Positions 10,106 through 18,815 of a stretch of 64,000 nt of DNA are shown piece after piece. The position numbers and the translations under genes were made by a program. The stretch lies in the NCBI RefSeq assembly GCF_040530035.1, contig NZ_JBEWCD010000002.1, forward strand, positions 1,674,001 through 1,738,000. The letters run 5' to 3'. How positions within the stretch are numbered: position 1 is the stretch's first letter; every line of letters starts with the position of its first letter. Below the pieces are notes generated by a model, which made no database searches, had not been told where the DNA came from, and saw only the letters and a list, made by a program, of their open reading frames with translations. The DNA is from Roseibium sp. HPY-6. GTDB taxonomy: Bacteria; Pseudomonadota; Alphaproteobacteria; Rhizobiales; Stappiaceae.

Positions 10106-10732
10106 ATGACCGACGCTCCCCACCTCATTCTGGCTTCCGCTTCGCCGCGACGTCTCGCACTGCTGCAGCAGATCGGGCTCGACCCTGATCATCTTATGCC
10201 GGCAGATATCGACGAGACGCCCAAAAAGCATGAAACGCCGCGCAGCCTTGCGCTGCGGCTGGCCCGCACCAAGGCGGAAGCTGTTCGACAATCGGCTGAT
10301 GCTCTGCAAGAAATGCAGGGCGGCCTTGTTCTGGCTGCGGACACCGTAGTGGCTGTCGGGCGCCGGGCTCTGCCCAAGGCCGAGCTAACCGAGCAGGCGC
10401 TAATGTGCCTCTCGATGCTCTCCGGACGGGGGCATCGCGTTTTCACAGGAATCGCGGTCGCGGAAGCGAACGGCAAGGTGCGCTCCAAGCTGGTCGAGAC
10501 ACGGGTTCGCTTCAAGCGCCTGTCCCGTAAGGATGTCGACGACTATATTGCCTCAGGTGAGTGGCGCGGGAAGGCGGGCGGCTACGCGATTCAAGGACTG
10601 GCGGGGAGTTTCGTCGTCAAGCTTGTCGGCTCGTATCCCTCCGTTGTCGGGCTTCCGCTTGCCGAGACGGTCAACCTCCTCAGTGCAGCAGGGTACCCGG
10701 TGCACCAGGGTTGGGCGACCGCAGCAGCCTGA
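10106..10732 (+). CDS. maf: Maf family nucleoside triphosphate pyrophosphatase
   Basis: Maf proteins hydrolyse non-canonical or modified nucleoside triphosphates (dTTP/UTP or m7GTP subtypes). The 208-residue protein has the N-terminal [18 protein letters not shown] motif, [18 protein letters not shown], the [12 protein letters not shown] segment and the catalytic [19 protein letters not shown]. The start at 10106 follows homologues ([16 protein letters not shown]); the frame is open further upstream but overlaps infA. Maf-yacG order is conserved in rhizobia. Confidence 0.95.
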   Translation: MTDAPHLILASASPRRLALLQQIGLDPDHLMPADIDETPKKHETPRSLALRLARTKAEAVRQSADALQEMQGGLVLAADTVVAVGRRALPKAELTEQALMCLSMLSGRGHRVFTGIAVAEANGKVRSKLVETRVRFKRLSRKDVDDYIASGEWRGKAGGYAIQGLAGSFVVKLVGSYPSVVGLPLAETVNLLSAAGYPVHQGWATAAA

Positions 10733-10771
10733 TGACGGCGCATCGCGAGCCGGATCAACGCGTGAGGTGAC

Positions 10772-10972
10772 ATGACTGATACGAACAAAAATAGTTCAGG
10801 CAGGCGCATGCGGCCCTGTCCTATCTGCTCGAAACTTTCGACCCGGGAAGACTATCCGTTCTGCTCGGATCGTTGTGCCAAAATCGACCTGAATCGCTGG
10901 TTTTCCGAAGGCTACACGATCCCGGTCGTCGAGACCGACGACATCGACGAAAGCAACTTTCCGGAAGACTAG
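10772..10972 (+). CDS. yacG: DNA gyrase inhibitor YacG (zinc-binding)
   Basis: A 66-residue zinc-finger protein with CPIC at 12-15 and a second Cys pair in PFCSDRCAKIDLNRW, the YacG signature, followed by an acidic tail. In E. coli YacG binds GyrB and inhibits gyrase activity. The ribosome binding site GAGGTGAC directly precedes the ATG. It follows maf by 39 bases. Confidence 0.95.
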   Translation: MTDTNKNSSGRRMRPCPICSKLSTREDYPFCSDRCAKIDLNRWFSEGYTIPVVETDDIDESNFPED

Positions 10973-11289
10973 CGGACTGGCTTGCAATCAGAGGCCGCGA
11001 AGAGGGTTGTTCTGCACCTCTCATAACCAGGGCTCGATCAGCTTTAGAGAAGGCTGGTTCTGGCTGAAGTTTACCGGCTAAATTAATTATTCTTTATTTC
11101 CCTGATATCACTTGCGGTTGAAGGATTTCTGTTCAAAGATTTTGGGCCGTTGGCTGTCTGGAGAAGCGTCCTTGCCTGCCCGCCTGGGCTAAAGGCATGG
11201 AGCATTTCCAGCTGAAACCGGTTGACGGCAAGGGCTATGCGCCGATGCGGCAGCCCTCAATCAAAACCAGAATCAAGGGCGAGGGTCCG
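10973..11289. other. Intergenic region before the 5'-nucleotidase gene
   Basis: About 320 bases. The frame of the nucleotidase is open back to 11197 but without a signal peptide or family similarity there. An AT-rich tract around 11081-11105 is a plausible promoter site; no clear motif was assigned. GAGGGT, five bases before the ATG at 11290, serves the downstream gene. Confidence 0.4.
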
Positions 11290-12897
11290 ATGAGAAAACG
11301 TTTTCTGACCGCTGCGGTGGTGTCTGTCACAGTTGCGCTGCCGACGGTCGTCTACGCTGATTATTCATTGTCGATTTTGCATTTGAACGACCTGCATTCA
11401 CGTATCGAGTCGATCAACAAGTACGATTCCACGTGTGATGCCGAAGACGAGGCAGAAGGCAAGTGTTTCGGCGGTATTGCGCGCATGAAGACGATGATCG
11501 ACCAGCGCCGCTCCGAGCTTGAGGCGGAAGGCAGAAATGTGATCGTTGTTGATGCCGGGGACCAGTTTCAAGGCTCGCTTTTCTACACCACCTACAAGGG
11601 CGACGCGGCTGCAGAATTTTTGAACGGGATCGGCATTGATGTCATGGCGGTCGGCAATCATGAATTTGACGATGGCCCTGAAGCGCTTGCGAATTTTATC
11701 GGCAAGACAGAGTTCCCGATCATTTCCGGAAATATCGACGTGAGTACCGACCCTGCACTGAAGGGCAAGGTACCGGGCATCATGATCTTGGAAAAGGGCG
11801 GTGAAAAAGTTGGTATCGTGTCGGCCTTGGCGGAAGACACCAGCGAGACGTCGTCGCCCGGCGACAGTGTGCGTTTCATTCAGGCGGAAGACTATCTGAA
11901 AGGCGCCGTTGACGGTCTTGAAGCGGCCGGTGTCAACAAGATCATCGCCGTTACCCATATGGGCCTGTCACGCGACATGGAAATCGCGGCATCTGTCTCT
12001 GGAATTGATGTCATTGTCGGCGGCCACTCCCACACGCTCCTGTCAAACACGCAGGAAGGCGCGTCCGGCCCTTATCCGGTTCTGGTGACCAACCCCGAAG
12101 GCAAGGACGTCCCGATCGTTCAGGCCTACGCTTACGGCAAGTTTCTGGGCGAACTCGATGTCACCTGGGATGACGACGGCAACCTACTGAAAGCCGAAGG
12201 CGAGCCTATTCTGCTGGATGCGTCCGTGACACCCGACGAAGGCTATGCAGCGCGTGTTGCCGAACTTGCTGCGCCAATCGAGGAACTCAAGGCGAAGGTA
12301 ATCGGCTCCAGCGAAGCGGCCATCGACGGCGACCGGGCATCGTGCCGGGCCGGAGAATGCCAGATGGGCAATCTTGTCGCTGACGCGATGCTTGACCGCG
12401 TCAAGGACCAGGGCGTCCAGATCGCAATCCAGAATGGCGGTGGGCTGCGGTCTTCGATCGATGGCGGCGAAGTCACGATGGGCGAGGTGCTGACGGTTCT
12501 GCCCTTCCAGAACACCTTGTCCACCTTCCAGCTCAAGGGTGCGGATGTGATCGCGGCACTGGAAAACGGTGTCTCTCAGGTTGAGGAAGGTGCTGGCCGG
12601 TTCCCACAGGTCGCCGGACTGAAATACAGCTGGACCCCCAAGAAGGATCCGGGTAGCCGCATCACGCTGGTGGAAGTCATGGAAGACGGTGCCTGGGTCG
12701 CCATCGATCCGGAGAAGATCTACGGCGTTGTCTCCAACAACTACATGCGTGGCGGTGGAGACGGCTACAAGGTCTTTGCCGACAGCGGCATGAATGCCTA
12801 TGACTACGGGCCGGGCCTGGAAGCGGTCGTAGCTGATTACCTTGCCGAAAAAGGGGCTTACGCACCTTACACAGACGGTAGGATCACCGAGCAGTAG
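11290..12897 (+). CDS. Periplasmic 5'-nucleotidase / UDP-sugar hydrolase family
   Basis: A 535-residue secreted metallophosphatase that dephosphorylates extracellular nucleotides. A signal peptide (MRKRFLTAAVVSVTVALPTVVYA) is followed by the calcineurin-like domain with LHLNDLHSRIE, DAGDQFQGS, GNHEFD, THMG and GGHSHT metal-binding motifs. The C-terminal 5'-nucleotidase domain has IQNGGGLRSSIDGG, VLPFQNTLSTFQLKG and NNYMRGGGDGY. The start at 11290 is set by the signal peptide and GAGGGT. It sits between yacG and tRNA-Phe, which are usually adjacent in rhizobia, so it is probably a lineage-specific insertion. Confidence 0.93.
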   Translation: MRKRFLTAAVVSVTVALPTVVYADYSLSILHLNDLHSRIESINKYDSTCDAEDEAEGKCFGGIARMKTMIDQRRSELEAEGRNVIVVDAGDQFQGSLFYTTYKGDAAAEFLNGIGIDVMAVGNHEFDDGPEALANFIGKTEFPIISGNIDVSTDPALKGKVPGIMILEKGGEKVGIVSALAEDTSETSSPGDSVRFIQAEDYLKGAVDGLEAAGVNKIIAVTHMGLSRDMEIAASVSGIDVIVGGHSHTLLSNTQEGASGPYPVLVTNPEGKDVPIVQAYAYGKFLGELDVTWDDDGNLLKAEGEPILLDASVTPDEGYAARVAELAAPIEELKAKVIGSSEAAIDGDRASCRAGECQMGNLVADAMLDRVKDQGVQIAIQNGGGLRSSIDGGEVTMGEVLTVLPFQNTLSTFQLKGADVIAALENGVSQVEEGAGRFPQVAGLKYSWTPKKDPGSRITLVEVMEDGAWVAIDPEKIYGVVSNNYMRGGGDGYKVFADSGMNAYDYGPGLEAVVADYLAEKGAYAPYTDGRITEQ

Positions 12898-12920
12898 GGC
12901 CAGGCTTTTCCAGCACAATG

Positions 12921-12953
12921 AAAGCGCGCCGGTCATTGGCGCGCTTTTTTTTT
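12921..12953 (+). terminator. Rho-independent terminator of the 5'-nucleotidase gene
   Basis: A perfect 10-bp stem, AAAGCGCGCC (12921-12930) with GGCGCGCTTT (12938-12947), and a 7-base loop are followed by a run of T residues, 24 bases after the stop codon. Confidence 0.92.
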
Positions 12954-13342
12954 CATAAAAAAAGTGGATCCAAAAACAGCAGTTCTCCCTGAGAGAAAAC
13001 GATAAACAACTGCTTGTCATCCGCCATCCCGGACCCGATTTGAGCCTGGTGCAGCGGTCTCATTGGATCTCGTACCCGTATCGAAGCCGGGGTGGTAAGT
13101 CGGCACGACTGGGCTGATTTCCCTCCGCCGCACACGCCCTAATTTGCCTTCCGCTGCAAGAGCCTCATCCTGGTTAAAAACGTATGTTTATCAGCGCGTT
13201 GAGGCGGGCTCGAGTTTTCCCCAAGTGCCGTGCCACCAGATTGCAAAAAACTTTGCCGGAATGCTGGACAAGGTCTGAGTGAGCCTCTATAAGAACCGGG
13301 CTTTCAGCGAACGGGGCTCCGACCTCGTGGTTTGAACAGCAC
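12954..13342. other. Intergenic region upstream of tRNA-Phe
   Basis: About 390 bases with no supported gene; the only reading frames are short and antisense with no ribosome binding site. It must hold the tRNA-Phe promoter, probably within the last 100 bases, but no convincing -35/-10 pair was found by eye. Confidence 0.45.
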
Positions 13343-13418
13343 GCCCAGATAGCTCAGTTGGTAGAGCAGCGGATTGAAAATCCGCGTGTCGGTGGTTCGA
13401 TTCCGCCTCTGGGCACCA
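13343..13418 (+). tRNA. tRNA-Phe (anticodon GAA)
   Basis: A 76-nt cloverleaf. The acceptor arms GCCCAGA and TCTGGGC pair, the D-arm holds AGCTCAGTTGGTAGAGC, the anticodon stem GCGGA/TCCGC encloses loop TTGAAAA, and the T-loop is TTCGATT. CCA is encoded. The last eight bases, GGGCACCA, are the left attachment core of the mobilizable element that follows, so the tRNA is intact after integration. Confidence 0.97.
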
Positions 13419-14979
13419 TTTTACACTTTTTGGTCGAAATTTCCGCTAAAGTACTGAATGGTAAAGTGGTTTTTGCTGTTCTATACCCGTTTTGTCTGTC
13501 GTATGGCAAAGGCTCCAAAAACGCCATTCTCAGCAGTAGTCTTTGAAGGGTGATGTCGCCAGAGTCCCAGAGTTTGCAAGGGTTTGACAAAAAAAGCATG
13601 CCCAGTTCTATGGTTTGCTCTGAGGTCACCTTAGTTTGCGCCAAATTCTCAAGCTGGTCGGCAGCAAGCAACCTTTCTTTTTCAAGTCTTTCAATTTTCC
13701 GTTCAAATGCTTTTTCCGCTGTCTTGCTGGAAGTGTCTGCCAAGCGATCTAGCAAAGAATCAATCTGCTTTTCCAAACCGAGAACGTTGTGACGAAGGCT
13801 TTTTCGAAGCTCATCTGCTTGTGAAGCTCGAAGGCTCCATGCAGTCGTTAGCATTTCTTTGAGCAAAATGAACAGTGAAGATGATGGACGCATGTCTTTC
13901 ACAATTGCAGCAAACTCATCTTCGACTTTGGCCTTCGGGATTGATTTGCCGTAGCTGCTGCAACCTTTTGTGTGGCAGGCGTAATAGCCGTATTTCTTGC
14001 CTGATCCGCTTTTTGACCAACTCCCCCTAAGAGGTTTTTCGCAATCACCACAAGTGACAAAGCCCCGCAGGGGGAAGTCGGCATGGATATCTTTTCGTGC
14101 AGGCGCATAGGCAGCACTCTGACGGCGTTTTTTGATTTTCTGAAATGTGGCCAAAGAAATTAGTGGTTCGTGCAACGCTTTCCTAAAGGGCACGTCCCGG
14201 ATTCTTGACTCAAGGTATCCAGCATAAAGTGGTTGGGACAAGAGGTCGGACACGACTTGAGGCCGGACTTTACCATTCGGTTTTCGTCGTCTGAAATCGG
14301 GCTGACTCTCAAGAAAACGTTGAACTTCCGCTTGACTGGAAAAACGACCCGTTGCGTATCCTTCAAGTGCTTCCGTTACAATGGAGTCCACGGGTTCATC
14401 TTTAACAAGAATACCGCCCTCGGTCTTGGAGCGAATATATTTGTAACCAATGGGCGCGTGGAACACCCAATAGCCTTTCATGAGCCTTGCCCATGACCGA
14501 TGTTTCGTAGTTTCCGCAACTTTCTCACGGTAGTGCTGTGCCCCAAGAGCCTGAATACCCTCGAAGAAGTTACCGTCAGCGTCTCGGGTGTGTTTAAACT
14601 TCATGGTCGGGGATTCAAGCAATGCCCCTGTTTCATGGATAGCATCACGCAGGTCTAGAAATATCCGAACGTCTCGGGCAAGTCGGCTGATATCATCAAC
14701 AATCACCACATATCGAACGCCATCAGGGCATTGTTTAAGAAAGGCTAGAAGGTCTGTGATGCCATCTCTATCCATTATGCTCCCCGAGATAGCTTCATCG
14801 GAAAACACCTTGGCTACGGGAATTCCGAGATAACGGGAATACTCCCTGCCTCTGGTTTCCTGAGAGTCCAAACCACTAGCTCCATCCACCTGACTGCGGT
14901 CTGACACGCGTGTGTAAAGGACGGACATGTAAGTTATGGTGGTGTCTGTAAAATCAATATCTTTGTTCGAAAAATTCAT
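13354..14979 (-). CDS. Large serine recombinase of the mobilizable element
   Basis: A 541-residue recombinase that would integrate and excise the element. The resolvase domain begins VLYTRVSDRSQVDG with the nucleophilic Ser at about residue 26 and has ISRLARDVR. It is followed by the Recombinase domain, a zinc ribbon (VTCGDCEKPLRG, YYACHTKGC) and a long coiled coil. AAGGAG lies seven bases before the ATG, and its start overlaps the preceding gene's stop by ATGA. In the integrated form the last 18 residues (RGGIEPPTRGFSIRCSTN) are antisense tRNA-Phe and are not true family sequence. In the circular form the frame would instead run 32 codons into the right end and stop on the mobC start codon, giving about 555 residues. 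Confidence 0.93.
   Translation of the reverse strand: MNFSNKDIDFTDTTITYMSVLYTRVSDRSQVDGASGLDSQETRGREYSRYLGIPVAKVFSDEAISGSIMDRDGITDLLAFLKQCPDGVRYVVIVDDISRLARDVRIFLDLRDAIHETGALLESPTMKFKHTRDADGNFFEGIQALGAQHYREKVAETTKHRSWARLMKGYWVFHAPIGYKYIRSKTEGGILVKDEPVDSIVTEALEGYATGRFSSQAEVQRFLESQPDFRRRKPNGKVRPQVVSDLLSQPLYAGYLESRIRDVPFRKALHEPLISLATFQKIKKRRQSAAYAPARKDIHADFPLRGFVTCGDCEKPLRGSWSKSGSGKKYGYYACHTKGCSSYGKSIPKAKVEDEFAAIVKDMRPSSSLFILLKEMLTTAWSLRASQADELRKSLRHNVLGLEKQIDSLLDRLADTSSKTAEKAFERKIERLEKERLLAADQLENLAQTKVTSEQTIELGMLFLSNPCKLWDSGDITLQRLLLRMAFLEPLPYDRQNGYRTAKTTLPFSTLAEISTKKCKMVPRGGIEPPTRGFSIRCSTN
13411..13418. repeat. Left attachment core (attL) at the tRNA-Phe 3' end
   Basis: GGGCACCA forms the 3' acceptor strand plus CCA of tRNA-Phe and is repeated at 40951-40958. 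Serine integrases need only a very short shared core, so an 8-bp identity is as expected. Confidence 0.7.
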
Positions 14980-15278
14980 TCGTCTACTCCTTCTAAAATG
15001 CTCTCCTTTTCGGCTGATAATTCTTCATCGGCAAAGTCCTTGATGAATTTCGCTAAAGCCTCTTGGCTCTCACTACCCTTTGTAGGGTTTGCCTGTTGCA
15101 AGGGGTGTATTCCAAAACCCAGATCAACAAATTGAACCACAATGTTCCAAAGCGTTTCAATCAATTCACGCTTTTGCGCGTCTGAGATATCCACATCGTC
15201 TAAAAACGATTGGTAGTAATCGACATCTAGTGTCAGTGTCTTGTATTCGCTGCCAGCAGTCTTATCTTCCTTTTCCAC
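14976..15278 (-). CDS. Small acidic protein coupled to the recombinase
   Basis: About 100 residues; the central stretch SDAQKRELIETLWNIVVQFVDLGFGIHPLQQ is a pattern I have seen in short genes just upstream of similar recombinases in alphaproteobacteria. Its stop overlaps the recombinase start (ATGA), so the two are translationally coupled. The GTG at 15278 is chosen because AAGGAAA lies seven bases before it; the frame also permits a TTG at 15299. It may control the recombinase or act as a directionality factor, but neither is shown by the sequence. Confidence 0.7.
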   Translation of the reverse strand: MEKEDKTAGSEYKTLTLDVDYYQSFLDDVDISDAQKRELIETLWNIVVQFVDLGFGIHPLQQANPTKGSESQEALAKFIKDFADEELSAEKESILEGVDE

Positions 15279-15418
15279 GCGGTTTTTCCTTACAATCAAT
15301 TAGGTTGAATTCATTTGTTTCTCCTCTTCCTGAAACAAGAACAAAAAAAGAACAAAAAAAGAACATAACTCTTATTTTGATCTTGTTCAAGAAGATTCAG
15401 TACCCGAATGAGTAAAGG

Positions 15419-15772
15419 TCAAACGTCTGTTGTGTTGTCTTGAGCGTGAACATTTGAAAGCGAATTTGAGTGCTGCTTTTCCCACTCAGCCGCTTCTTGC
15501 GTGATGTCTTTGATTGAGTGGTCTTGCCGCTGTGTGTTGAGCATTTCCTGCCGTAATTCATTTGTTTTGCCGTATGCCTGGCGGGCTAGCTCTGAGACGC
15601 GCAGCAAATCGGAGTTGTTGAAGACACTCGTATCGCGCGGCTTATCGTTCGAGTCTCGATACGTTTTGGCAAATGTTGTTGTGAAGTACGTGCCGTTCCT
15701 GCCTTCATTCTCCCAAATGCTGGCTTTCAAATCACCGTCTCTTATGACACTCGCGGGCGGTTCTCCGTTCAT
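15419..15772 (-). CDS. Conserved hypothetical protein of alphaproteobacterial mobile elements
   Basis: A 117-residue soluble protein opening with a short beta-rich module: ASVIRDGDLKASIWENEGRNGTYFTTTFAKTY in outline, then DLLRVSELARQAYGKTNELR and a polar tail. The pattern recurs next to conjugation genes in sphingomonads and rhodobacters in my recollection. The N-terminal part resembles small single-strand or RNA-binding beta folds, which is only a guess. The start at 15772 has GAAG/GGGA-rich bases before it. It lies 140 bases upstream of the coupled pair and probably shares a leftward transcript. Confidence 0.7.
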   Translation of the reverse strand: MNGEPPASVIRDGDLKASIWENEGRNGTYFTTTFAKTYRDSNDKPRDTSVFNNSDLLRVSELARQAYGKTNELRQEMLNTQRQDHSIKDITQEAAEWEKQHSNSLSNVHAQDNTTDV

Positions 15773-15865
15773 CTTCTATTTCCCTTCTCTGGCTGGATTT
15801 TAGGCGTGCGACGCCATCGCAGTTGTGAAGTGCAACGCACTGATTTTTCGGAAGATTTTGAAAAA

Positions 15866-15885
15866 ATAATTATATATATAATTAT
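15866..15885. repeat. Perfect 20-bp AT palindrome
   Basis: ATAATTATATATATAATTAT is its own reverse complement. It lies in the ~310-base AT-rich region between two divergent genes (leftward 15772, rightward 16086), so it may be part of a promoter, operator or easily melted region. No function can be assigned from sequence. Confidence 0.5.
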
Positions 15886-15978
15886 ACAAAAGCCGCTGTG
15901 ACGAATTTATGGCGGCGGTTGTATTTTCTGACCAGAAAACAAAAAACAGCCGCGAGAAGACGTCGACGGTTCTTGATT

Positions 15979-16008
15979 TTGTATTCAACTTCGATTTTGT
16001 GTTATAAT
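15979..16008 (+). promoter_or_regulatory. Sigma-70-type promoter for the gene at 16086
   Basis: TTGTAT (15979-15984) and TATAAT (16003-16008) are separated by 18 bases. The perfect -10 box lies 78 bases before the ATG at 16086. Confidence 0.55.
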
Positions 16009-16085
16009 GTAAGCAGTTGAGATTCAGATGGAATTTCGTCTGAAAAGATCGTCAATCCCAATAAGTGCGCGGATTTTGAACGCGT

Positions 16086-16904
16086 ATGGACGGCGTTGTT
16101 CGGCTAAAAATGCCGACAAGAAAAACAAGAAGAATGGTGTGTACGGTGGAACGGTATTTCGACCAGTTTAATGAAATCTCGAACGCAGCTGCAGCGAAAA
16201 AGGCACTAGAGGACGCTGCCGACCTCAACCATAAGATAGCCAACGTAGATATCGGGCGCGCTCACCGCTTTCTTTCATTAGAGAATTCGGCTCGTGGCGG
16301 CAGCAAAGAAAAGAAGGAAGCCAGGCGCAGATTTCAAACGCTGCTCGATGAATTACTCCTCGATCCTGAATACGCCGCTGCTTACCAGTCAGCCAGCAAA
16401 GCACTTGGCGATGCGGAAACGGATGCGGAGACGCAGATTGAATTCGCCAAGGAAGCTCTTGCCGCTTCAACTGCCGAACTTGAGGAACTTCAATCCAAAG
16501 CAAAAGAATTGCCAGACGGACGGCGAGTGTATTTTGATCCACAAACGAGACAGGTCTTTACCGAGGACGGAGAAGTTCTTGATGAAGCTGCCGCGTCGCA
16601 AATCGAATTTACAGGCAATGAGCCGATCTTTGCGGACTATGTTGCCGCGAGACAGAAAATGGATGCTGCGATAAGCCGCCTTGAAGAATGGTACAATTAC
16701 CAAGTCACATTAGGTGATTTCCGCAACGAGCTTGAAGATCAGGACAACCCACCATCCAAGAAAAGGCTGGGCGAAATTGAGCGTGAGATTGAAGAGCGCA
16801 AGCCGCAAGACATAACACCCGAGCCAGCAAGTTCGGATGTTAAAGCAATCGATGCGACGAACACGGCAAGCGTTTCTGTTCCCAAGATTGGTTCGTCTAA
16901 TTGA
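16086..16904 (+). CDS. Hypothetical coiled-coil protein
   Basis: A 272-residue, highly charged protein with long helices rich in Ala, Glu and Lys (for example 30-60 and 95-150), predicted coiled coil. A short central beta patch reads DGRRVYFDPQTRQVFTEDGEVL. No transmembrane segment, signal peptide or known enzyme motif. The exact start is uncertain; ATGs at 16110 and 16134 are alternatives. It has its own promoter at 15979-16008. Its 3' end overlaps the opposite-strand gene at 16897 by 8 bases. It may be a structural or regulatory protein of the element; the function is unknown. Confidence 0.65.
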   Translation: MDGVVRLKMPTRKTRRMVCTVERYFDQFNEISNAAAAKKALEDAADLNHKIANVDIGRAHRFLSLENSARGGSKEKKEARRRFQTLLDELLLDPEYAAAYQSASKALGDAETDAETQIEFAKEALAASTAELEELQSKAKELPDGRRVYFDPQTRQVFTEDGEVLDEAAASQIEFTGNEPIFADYVAARQKMDAAISRLEEWYNYQVTLGDFRNELEDQDNPPSKKRLGEIEREIEERKPQDITPEPASSDVKAIDATNTASVSVPKIGSSN

Positions 16905-17244
16905 TCCGGTATTCGAATTTACCGCACTGCGCTTCCAAGACGCCTAGAATGACCCCGCGTGGATGATAGTCTGGGAAATCGCGCATTGATTTCAGGATAA
17001 AGTCAATGGACTTCACCTTGTCGTCCCAGTACCAGCCCTCCAAACATTCGGCATGTTTCTTGTCATTTTGCGCTGCAATGAGCCCCGCCATACCGATATT
17101 TGCGTCGATATAGAAGTTTTGTGACTCTCGTTTCCATTTCAGGAATTCAGCACTTTTGAATGTTTCAGCATACGTCGCATGTGGATAAAATAGCATAAAA
17201 ATCAACAAGATCGTTGAAATCCCCATCCGGTTTCCGGCTATCAT
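16897..17244 (-). CDS. Small secreted protein, Rap1a/Tai-like pattern
   Basis: A 115-residue protein with an N-terminal signal peptide (ISTILLIFMLFYPHATYA). The mature part, about 88 residues, has FYIDANIGMAGLIAAQ, CLEGWYWDD and PDYHPRGVILGVLEAQCG, with two Cys that could form a disulphide. The layout resembles the Rap1a/Tai periplasmic fold and similar small proteins carried by conjugative plasmids in alphaproteobacteria. ATGs at residues 1 and 7 are both possible starts. It converges with the coiled-coil gene. Confidence 0.65.
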   Translation of the reverse strand: MIAGNRMGISTILLIFMLFYPHATYAETFKSAEFLKWKRESQNFYIDANIGMAGLIAAQNDKKHAECLEGWYWDDKVKSIDFILKSMRDFPDYHPRGVILGVLEAQCGKFEYRIN

Positions 17245-17301
17245 AAGGGAACCGTTATGAAGAGATACAGAACACTAAAATCCTGTAAATTATGGAATAA
17301 A

Positions 17302-17327
17302 AAAACGGCAGAATTCTGCCGTTTTTT
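17302..17327. terminator. Perfect 24-bp palindrome with T-run
   Basis: AAAACGGCAGAATTCTGCCGTTTT (17302-17325) is a perfect palindrome flanked by A- and T-runs, so it would form a terminator-like hairpin in either direction. It lies between divergent starts (leftward 17244, rightward 17409), where a terminator is unusual. An operator or attenuator for the resolvase gene is also possible. Confidence 0.55.
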
Positions 17328-17408
17328 GTGGATTCAAATCGTTCAGACACAACCAAAAGAGGTGCTTGCAGATGGGTTCCCTTATGTCGAAACAAGGAGG
17401 GATCACAT

Positions 17409-18014
17409 ATGACCTCATCACAATTTTCGGCAAAACGCCGCATGGTTGGCTATGCCCGCGTCTCGACCGATGAACAAACACTCTACCAATATCATGACGC
17501 GTTGAGACGAGCCGGATGCAAAGAGCGGGATATCTACTACGACGATGCCACCAAGGCCACGGCAAAGAAACGTGAAGGGCTTTTGAAGGCAAGAGCAGCG
17601 CTCAGACAAGGTGACGTGTTTGTGGTTGCCGCGATTGACCGCGCATTCCGCTCATCACTTGAGGGGTTAAAGTTCCTCGAAGGGCTGGACGAGGAAGGCA
17701 TTACCTTTCATTCGATCTACCAGCAGATTGACACTGGAACACCCGAAGGCCGCAAATGGTTTGCCTATCAACTGGCTGACGCCGAATACGAACTGGCCGT
17801 TATCTCCCGCCGCACAAAGGAAAAGATGGCAGCGGCGAAAGCGCGAGGGCAGCACTTGGGGCGACCCTTCAAGCTCAGTGAGCGCCTTATCCACCGCGCC
17901 CACATGCTTGTGACAGAAAAAGGCTGTGACATTGATAAAGTGGCCAAGACCTACAGCGTTGCGCCTATCACCTTAAAGCGCGCGTTTGAGCGTTTCGGGT
18001 TGGAGGCAAACTAA
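17409..18014 (+). CDS. Serine resolvase/invertase family protein
   Basis: A 201-residue small serine recombinase. VGYARVSTDEQTLYQYHDALRRAGC carries the nucleophilic Ser at about residue 19; AIDRAFRSSLEG and AEYELAVISRRTKEKMAAAKARG complete the catalytic domain and E helix. A C-terminal helix-turn-helix ends KVAKTYSVAPITLKRAFERFG. AAGGAGGG, eight bases before the ATG at 17409, fixes the start; the frame is open upstream without support. It is distinct from the large recombinase at the element end and could resolve dimers or be left from a nested transposon. Confidence 0.88.
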   Translation: MTSSQFSAKRRMVGYARVSTDEQTLYQYHDALRRAGCKERDIYYDDATKATAKKREGLLKARAALRQGDVFVVAAIDRAFRSSLEGLKFLEGLDEEGITFHSIYQQIDTGTPEGRKWFAYQLADAEYELAVISRRTKEKMAAAKARGQHLGRPFKLSERLIHRAHMLVTEKGCDIDKVAKTYSVAPITLKRAFERFGLEAN

Positions 18015-18594
18015 GGCTTATGAAGACCCTGCTCACATTGACGGAGAGGCAAATCGTAAAGAGGTTAGAAATTTGCCCAAATTTACTTATATTTTAAAAA
18101 TAAAATAGAAACTAATTGCAATATTTCAATAAAGAAGTACCGTAATTTAGAAAGTGTTAATAGTCTATTATCCGGTGTGAATTGAAATTGATTGCAAAGA
18201 ATTTGAATGTCCCACTTTTTTACTTTTTTTGGGAGGAAGGAGTAAGCAACACTTTGCTCTGAACGTAATCGTGTTAAGTGTTTCCAATCGGTGTGCTAAG
18301 TGAAGTCATAGAAAATGTGAGAGGTCTGGATTAAACCCATTTTGATCGATACTACAAGACGCATGAACGACAGATATAATAGATGCAAAAGAACACTTTG
18401 CGTTGCAAATGACCTGTATCGAACAGTGGTTAGTGAGAGCGGTTAGCGCCAGGGGCGGAATCAAACCACAGACACGAGTATTTTCAACTAGCTGCGAGGT
18501 CAGTACAAACTGTCTCAGCGTCGCTTGTCTCGCAACGTAATAACTTGAAACCCAAAAACTTGTGTTTTGCAGGTCATCTCGCAGTGTAGTGAGG
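18015..18594. other. AT-rich intergenic region, no gene seen
   Basis: About 580 bases between the resolvase and the insertion-sequence remnant. No reading frame above 60 codons and no ribosome binding site were found. The composition is very AT-rich to about 18230. A decayed gene cannot be excluded. Confidence 0.5.
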
Positions 18595-18815
18595 TGCTAC
18601 CCAACGCGCCTTCGGGGTGGGCTAGAGTTTTCCGGACCAAATCAGGAACACGGGCTGGCTGGGTGTTCTGATTTCATCAGGTCCACCGGCACCTTGCTGC
18701 TGGAGTGCTACCCAACGTGCCCCCGGGACGGGCTAGAGTTTTCCGGACCAAATCAGCAACACAGGCTGGCTGCGTGTTCTGATTTCATCAAGTCCATCGG
18801 CACCTTGTTGCCGAT
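18595..18815. repeat. Tandem duplication (2 x 111 bp) of an IS end
   Basis: Two copies start TGCTACCCAACG at 18595 and 18706. Both contain GGGCTAGAGTTTTCCGGACC followed by AAATCAG, GGCTGGCTG and GTGTTCTGATTTCATCA. They differ at several positions, so the duplication is not recent. The second copy runs into the transposase 3' end. Confidence 0.85.

Noticed and set aside
13354..13410. RGGIEPPTRGFSIRC tail read as a genuine recombinase end
   Set aside because: It is the complement of tRNA-Phe and a known type of spurious translation; the natural end is more likely the right-end tail in the circular form.
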